A DNA stretch of 36,554 nt from Bacteroidota bacterium (GTDB taxonomy: Bacteria > Bacteroidota > Bacteroidia > Chitinophagales > Saprospiraceae), in the NCBI GenBank assembly GCA_029567325.1, contig JAKQLF010000135.1:1-36554 (forward strand), read 5' to 3'. Under the pieces are notes generated by a model. It saw only the letters and a program-made list of their open reading frames with translations. It ran no database searches and was not told where the DNA came from. Numbering within the stretch: the stretch's first letter is position 1; each line of letters opens with the position of its first letter. The translations under genes were made by a program, and so were the position numbers. Positions 33,011 through 36,554 of this stretch are shown piece by piece.

Positions 33011-34033
33011 TTAAAATCTCCCTCCATCCACATCTTTCACAAATTTTATCACACCTTCCATAAAGACTTTTTGATCATCCCACATGGCTAAGTGACTACC
33101 ATTGGGACAATACAAGTACCGACCTTTTTGCACCAGTTTACTTTGTTCTTCCATTGCCTTGGGGTCCATCGTATCGTGTTTAGCACCAATCATCAAAGTT
33201 GGAATAGTGATTTCTCCCAATCGATTTTTGATGTCCCAAGTGGCTAAGCGACCACTGATTCCAAATTCGCTTGGTCCTTGCATCAAGGTATAAACCTCTC
33301 CATTGGCGTGCTTCAAAGCTCTGTTCAATCCATCTGGCCATTCTTCTAAGCGACAAATGTGCTTTCCGTAAAAATTGGGAATCAACAATTCCATATACCG
33401 CGGATTCGTAAACTCACCCTTGGATTCAATAGCCTTGATTTCTGATAAAACCGCTGCATCCATTTGTTTTGATAAAACATCTTCTGCATATTTCCCATAT
33501 TCTGGAGCACTCGCCATCATATTGGCAACCAACAATCCTTTCATCTGACTTTGGTATTTCAAGGCATATTCCATTCCTAAAATACCACCCCACGAGTTCC
33601 CAAGCACATAAAAATTAGAACTATCTGCTCCTATTGCTTTCCTGACTTGTTCGACTTCCTCCACAAATCTTGCCGTTGTCCACAAACTGGAGTCTTTGGG
33701 TTGATCGCTGTAATAAGAGCCAAGTTGGTCGTATTCATAAAATTCAAAGCCCTGCCTTCCAAAAAATGTTTCAAAACACTCCATGTACTCGTGTGTCATA
33801 GCAGGACCACCATGCAACAGCAATATTTTGATGCGCGGATTTTTTCCAAATCTCTTTGTCCACACTTTAAATTCCCCAACTGGCGTAGTAATGGGTATCA
33901 TCTTCACCCCACCCGATTCTACGTCCTCTCCATAATTGAAATAGTCTGCAACCAGAGGTGCACTAGGCAATGTCTCTTGTTTGCAAGAAATCATTAAAAA
34001 CAAAAAAGCGATACCAATTAATTTATTTATCAT
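33011..34033 (-). CDS. Proline iminopeptidase-like alpha/beta hydrolase lipoprotein
   Basis: 340 aa, ATG at 34033. MINKLIGIAFLFLMISC is a lipoprotein signal (Cys17). The alpha/beta hydrolase fold is clear: oxyanion loop LLLHGGPAMTHEY (about 71-83), YDQLGSYYSDQP (about 101-112, characteristic of proline iminopeptidases), nucleophile Ser147 in VLGNSWGG, Asp287 in GAKHDTMDP and His314 in PNGSHLAMW. The family removes N-terminal proline from peptides. The lipid anchor places it in the envelope, where it could finish peptides made by the tricorn-like and prolyl oligopeptidase enzymes elsewhere in this window (inference). Its start lies 5 nt from a TCAGNNN heptamer array. Confidence 0.88.
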   Translation of the reverse strand: MINKLIGIAFLFLMISCKQETLPSAPLVADYFNYGEDVESGGVKMIPITTPVGEFKVWTKRFGKNPRIKILLLHGGPAMTHEYMECFETFFGRQGFEFYEYDQLGSYYSDQPKDSSLWTTARFVEEVEQVRKAIGADSSNFYVLGNSWGGILGMEYALKYQSQMKGLLVANMMASAPEYGKYAEDVLSKQMDAAVLSEIKAIESKGEFTNPRYMELLIPNFYGKHICRLEEWPDGLNRALKHANGEVYTLMQGPSEFGISGRLATWDIKNRLGEITIPTLMIGAKHDTMDPKAMEEQSKLVQKGRYLYCPNGSHLAMWDDQKVFMEGVIKFVKDVDGGRF

Positions 34034-34038
34034 GTTTT

Positions 34039-34080
34039 TCAGTTATCAGCTGTCAGCGGTCAGTTTTCAGCTATCAGTTT
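34039..34080. repeat. Degenerate heptamer array TCAGNNN, six copies
   Basis: TCAGTTA, TCAGCTG, TCAGCGG, TCAGTTT, TCAGCTA, TCAGTTT, immediately upstream of the hydrolase start (34033, minus). Same family as the arrays near 32.0 and 32.1 kb. Confidence 0.85.
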
Positions 34081-34084
34081 TTTT

Positions 34085-34463
34085 TTTTGCTGAGAGCTTC
34101 GAGCTTATTGTTTATTCGTTTATGCGTTTATGCGTTTAAAGTCCACAATTCAGCAGTTTTGCAATTCAGCAATTTCGCAATTCCCCAGTTTCGCAGTTCA
34201 GCAATTTTTGCTGCGAGCTTGGAGCCACGAACCATGAGCTTTTGATTATTTGTTTATACGTTTATGCGTTTAAAGTCTACAATTCGGCGGTTCAGCAATT
34301 TCGCACCCAGTTTCGCAGTTCCGCAATTTTTGCTGCGAGCTTCGAGCCACGAGCTACGAGCCTTTGATTATTTGTTTATTCGTTTATGCGTTTAAAGTCT
34401 ACAATTTCGCGGTTCAGCAATTTCGCAATTCAGCAGTTTTGCAATTTCGCAATTCAGCAATTT
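34085..34463. repeat. Higher-order repeat of about 120 bp, three copies
   Basis: TTTTTGCTG begins at 34085, 34205 and 34327, giving periods of 120 and 122 bp. Each copy has (i) heptamers of CGAGCNN type, (ii) GATTATTTGTTTATNCG and TTTATGCG octamers, (iii) TTTAAAGTCTACAATT, (iv) octamers of GCAATTCN/GCAGTTTC type. The third copy ends in the octamers. Short repeats are thus nested in a longer tandem repeat. Confidence 0.85.
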
Positions 34464-34468
34464 CCAGT

Positions 34469-34825
34469 TCATTGCCTCAAAATCTTTTCCATCTTTTTGC
34501 CCTTGGCTAACTCATCTACCAATTTATCCAAATAACGAACCTTCCGCATAATGTCATCCTTAATTTCCTCCACCCGATAACCACAAATCATACCAGTGAT
34601 TTTTGTGACATTTGGATTGAGCTGAGGTGCTTGGTTAAAAAATGTTTCAAAATCAGTTTTATCGGAAAGGATTTGTTGCAATGCGGGCATGTCGTAACCA
34701 GTCAACCAGAAAATGATTTCGTCCAATTCTTCCTTAGTTTTACCCTTTCGTTCCACTTTGTTGATGTAGTGTGGGTACACACTGGCAAAACTCATTTTAT
34801 AAACACGGGCAAGATTACTGTTCAT
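34469..34825 (-). CDS. DUF2200 family protein
   Basis: 118 aa, ATG at 34825. It matches the conserved DUF2200 sequence throughout: VYKMSFASVYPHYINKVERK, IIFWLTGYD, ETFFNQAPQLNPN, ITGMICGYRVEEI, RYLDKLVDELAKGKKMEKIL. The length is that of the family. It is a cytoplasmic protein of unknown function, widespread in bacteria. It has its own candidate promoter and no operon partners. Confidence 0.92.
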   Translation of the reverse strand: MNSNLARVYKMSFASVYPHYINKVERKGKTKEELDEIIFWLTGYDMPALQQILSDKTDFETFFNQAPQLNPNVTKITGMICGYRVEEIKDDIMRKVRYLDKLVDELAKGKKMEKILRQ

Positions 34826-34877
34826 TTAAAAAGTTTTTTGATCTAATGATTTTGTTGATAGTTTCTTCAACTCTTTT

Positions 34878-34909
34878 CAAAAGTAAGCAAAAGCAGAAAA
34901 TAAGCCCAA
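34878..34909 (-). promoter_or_regulatory. Candidate promoter for the DUF2200 gene
   Basis: Minus-strand ATTG (TTG at 34909-34907), 21-nt spacer, TACTTTTG (34885-34878), 52 nt before the ATG. The spacer length fits the Bacteroidota -33/-7 pattern. Confidence 0.45.
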
Positions 34910-34978
34910 TATTTTATCTTGGATTCTAAAAGATAGGAAAGAAAGGTTTGTTCATGCAAAGTTGATATCAAACATACA

Positions 34979-35371
34979 TCACAGACTGATGCTTCCCTTT
35001 TGGGACAATTTTAATTCGAAGAATGCGAGCAAGGAAATTATAATTACCTCACCAACAAAGTAAACAAAACCATAAACGGTTATACTTGGAGCATTTTGCA
35101 CAAGGTGGTAAATGGTGAATAAACAATAACTTATATTCAAAATGGCAATGATGAATAAATACAATCCCCAGTTCTTTGGCTTGAAAAAGTAACAGCTAAA
35201 AGAGTATGTTGCAAGACAAGCAGCGATTAAAATAAAATTGCATAGTACGTAATGTGGCATGCCAAACATGGCTTCATTGGCATACAAAAAGAAGAGACAC
35301 ACAATCGATACGCAAGCACCAAGTGCATCCACAAGGAATATTTTATGGCCTTGTAAAAACTTCATTTTCAA
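34979..35371 (-). CDS. Small four-helix membrane protein of unknown function
   Basis: 130 aa with four likely membrane segments at about 10-30, 38-62, 68-90 and 98-120 and a short basic N-terminus (MKMKFLQGHK). No recognised motif. It stands between two unrelated genes on the same strand and is separated from the upstream esterase by a terminator, so it has its own promoter, not identified. 153 nt of AT-rich DNA separate it from the DUF2200 start. Confidence 0.68.
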   Translation of the reverse strand: MKMKFLQGHKIFLVDALGACVSIVCLFFLYANEAMFGMPHYVLCNFILIAACLATYSFSCYFFKPKNWGLYLFIIAILNISYCLFTIYHLVQNAPSITVYGFVYFVGEVIIISLLAFFELKLSQKGSISL

Positions 35372-35402
35372 TAGTCCAACTATGATTATATGTTAAAATA
35401 AA

Positions 35403-35461
35403 AAGTGCTTGGCACCATTTTCTTAATGACAAAAAATGTCAAAAAATGATGCCAAACACTT
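35403..35461 (-). terminator. Rho-independent terminator of the esterase gene
   Basis: Arms 35403-35421 and 35443-35461 pair over 19 bp. Read on the minus strand the two mismatches become G-U pairs, whereas on the plus strand they are C-A, so the minus transcript is the functional one. TTTTTATTTT follows. It lies 48 nt after the esterase stop. Confidence 0.8.
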
Positions 35462-35509
35462 CCATTTCCGTTTAAAATTCAATCTTAAACTTATCAGAAA
35501 ATCATTGAA

Positions 35510-36466
35510 TTATTTTCCTGTTTTGTCTTTAGCCTTCAAAAAGCTGTTTACGTCCAACCAGTGTACGAAAGCATCAAACCAACGATTGCTCGTTCTGTTT
35601 GGATTTCCAAGACCAAAACCATGACCTCCATTTTGATAAAGGTGTAATTCTACAGGAATGCCTGCTTTAAACCATGATTCTACAATACCAAATTGACCTC
35701 TGAAAAGAAAGTCATCAGTTGCAATGGCATTGAACATTGGTGGAGCATTTTTTGGAACTTCAACAGGACCCATTCCACCATAAATTGGACCGATAAAAGC
35801 CAATTTCATCGTTTTTGAGTGAAGCGTTGAATGCATGGTAAGTCCAGCGCCTGCAGAGAATCCAATCATACCGATTCTATCAGTATCCACACCCCATTTT
35901 TTTGCATTTTTGACGATCAAAGCATATGCAGCTTCTGCATCTTCCAGTTGATCTGAAAGATCACGTTGTGGAGCACGGGGCGCTGCAGCAGTTCTTGAAG
36001 AGTCAGCAGATGCTGGCGGTGGGGTACGAGGACGATTCATCCACGCCTTAAAATCCTCAAGTTCTCCTGGAGTTGGGTAAAGTCTGTATTTCAATACAAA
36101 GGCAGCGATTCCTTGTTTTGCAAGGGCTTCAGCAACTTCCCAACCTTCATTACCCAATGAAAGCCAGCTGTATCCACCACCAGGTGCTACAATTACTGCA
36201 GCTCCATTTGCCTTTCCTGGTTCAGGAAGAAAAGGAGTGAGTGTTGCGGTTGTAATGTTTCTAGCCATAGGATCTCCCCATTGGCGAAACCAAGTTTCTT
36301 TGGCTGGCTGGTCCTCAACTCCCCCTGTGCCCAAGAGAATGGCATTGGGTTCGGCTGGAGCATCAAGTGGATAAATTGTCCCATCTTGAGCCACAACAGA
36401 TTGTGCAAGGAAAAGCAAACAAAAAAAAATAGATGCAAGTGTTAGATTTTTAAGTCTATTAAACAT
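35510..36466 (-). CDS. Secreted alpha/beta hydrolase (polysaccharide/feruloyl esterase-like)
   Basis: 318 aa from the ATG at 36466. A longer ORF from 36505 is unlikely: a -7 box (36494-36501) would put the transcript start after that ATG, and the shorter form has a good signal peptide (MFNRLKNLTLASIFFCLLFL, cut near AQ27). The alpha/beta hydrolase fold shows the oxyanion loop VIVAPGGGYSWL (about 91-102), Ser204 in GFSAGAG, Asp251/252 in ATDDFLF and His282 in NGGHGFG. A Pro/Ala/Arg-rich insert (about 145-168) is unusual. It resembles acetyl-xylan/feruloyl-type esterases of Bacteroidota; the substrate is not certain. Confidence 0.87.
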   Translation of the reverse strand: MFNRLKNLTLASIFFCLLFLAQSVVAQDGTIYPLDAPAEPNAILLGTGGVEDQPAKETWFRQWGDPMARNITTATLTPFLPEPGKANGAAVIVAPGGGYSWLSLGNEGWEVAEALAKQGIAAFVLKYRLYPTPGELEDFKAWMNRPRTPPPASADSSRTAAAPRAPQRDLSDQLEDAEAAYALIVKNAKKWGVDTDRIGMIGFSAGAGLTMHSTLHSKTMKLAFIGPIYGGMGPVEVPKNAPPMFNAIATDDFLFRGQFGIVESWFKAGIPVELHLYQNGGHGFGLGNPNRTSNRWFDAFVHWLDVNSFLKAKDKTGK

Positions 36467-36493
36467 AGTGTAACGATTTGATAATTTAATATT

Positions 36494-36501
36494 CAAATAT
36501 A
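36494..36501 (-). promoter_or_regulatory. Candidate -7 box for the esterase gene
   Basis: Minus-strand TATATTTG matches TAnnTTTG, 27 nt before the ATG at 36466. It decides between the two possible starts of the gene. Confidence 0.4.
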
Positions 36502-36554
36502 GCAAAAAATCGAAGTAATTCGACTTAAGAGAATATGTCTGTTACTAAAAAAAG

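Larger units (their letters stand above)
34034..34468. other. Repeat-filled intergenic region, 435 bp
   Basis: Between the hydrolase start and the DUF2200 stop. It is almost wholly made of the heptamer array and the higher-order repeat below. No coding capacity is supported. Confidence 0.8.

Overview
The window looks like a chromosomal segment of a low-GC member of the Bacteroidota (Saprospiria- or Chitinophagia-like; the exact lineage cannot be fixed). The evidence is the gene content (TPR-linked HisKA_2 sensor kinase, DUF5916 protein, DUF4097 pair, tricorn-type S41 protease, many short lipoproteins with a Cys near residues 15-24), the lack of Shine-Dalgarno sequences, and repeated matches to the Bacteroidota -7 promoter box TAnnTTTG. 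No rRNA, tRNA, CRISPR array or prophage was seen.

Layout. 1-751: 5' part of a secreted glycine-rich protein, cut by the window edge. 1162-3592: a TPR histidine kinase and a LuxR-type response regulator, 1 nt apart. 3713-5472: three small lipoproteins of unknown role. 5659-11281: a divergent pair of large secreted peptidases (tricorn-like S41, prolyl oligopeptidase S9) with a perfect 14-bp palindrome between them. 11297-12630: a V8/trypsin-like protease without signal peptide and a small carboxypeptidase-regulatory-like protein. 13041-18829: a redox-type cluster of a Cys-rich Crp/Fnr regulator, a di-heme cytochrome c peroxidase lipoprotein, and a large dehydrogenase-like propeller/HEAT/cytochrome c lipoprotein. 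18866-21030: a stress operon (flavin-binding GSP26-like protein, Dps, AI-2E-type permease). 21296-23939: a lactonase-fold lipoprotein divergent from a Crp-like regulator, then a six-helix membrane protein.

23966-25740 is the most unusual part: about twenty short GC-rich palindromes, several arranged in a 358-bp-period repeat, on both sides of a solo IS200-type HUH transposase. This resembles a REP/RAYT arrangement. 25763-31886 holds a DUF5916 outer-membrane-type protein and an ECF sigma / HEAT anti-sigma / double DUF4097 operon with a candidate self-recognised promoter and a clear terminator. 32299-36466 is accessory in character: a hicAB toxin-antitoxin pair, a proline-iminopeptidase-like lipoprotein, a DUF2200 protein, a small membrane protein and a secreted esterase. 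These are separated by arrays of degenerate heptamers (TCAGNNN) and octamers that build a roughly 120-bp higher-order repeat.

Functionally the window leans to extracytoplasmic peptide degradation, redox and stress defence, and envelope stress signalling. Promoter and operator calls come from motif matching by eye and are hypotheses.
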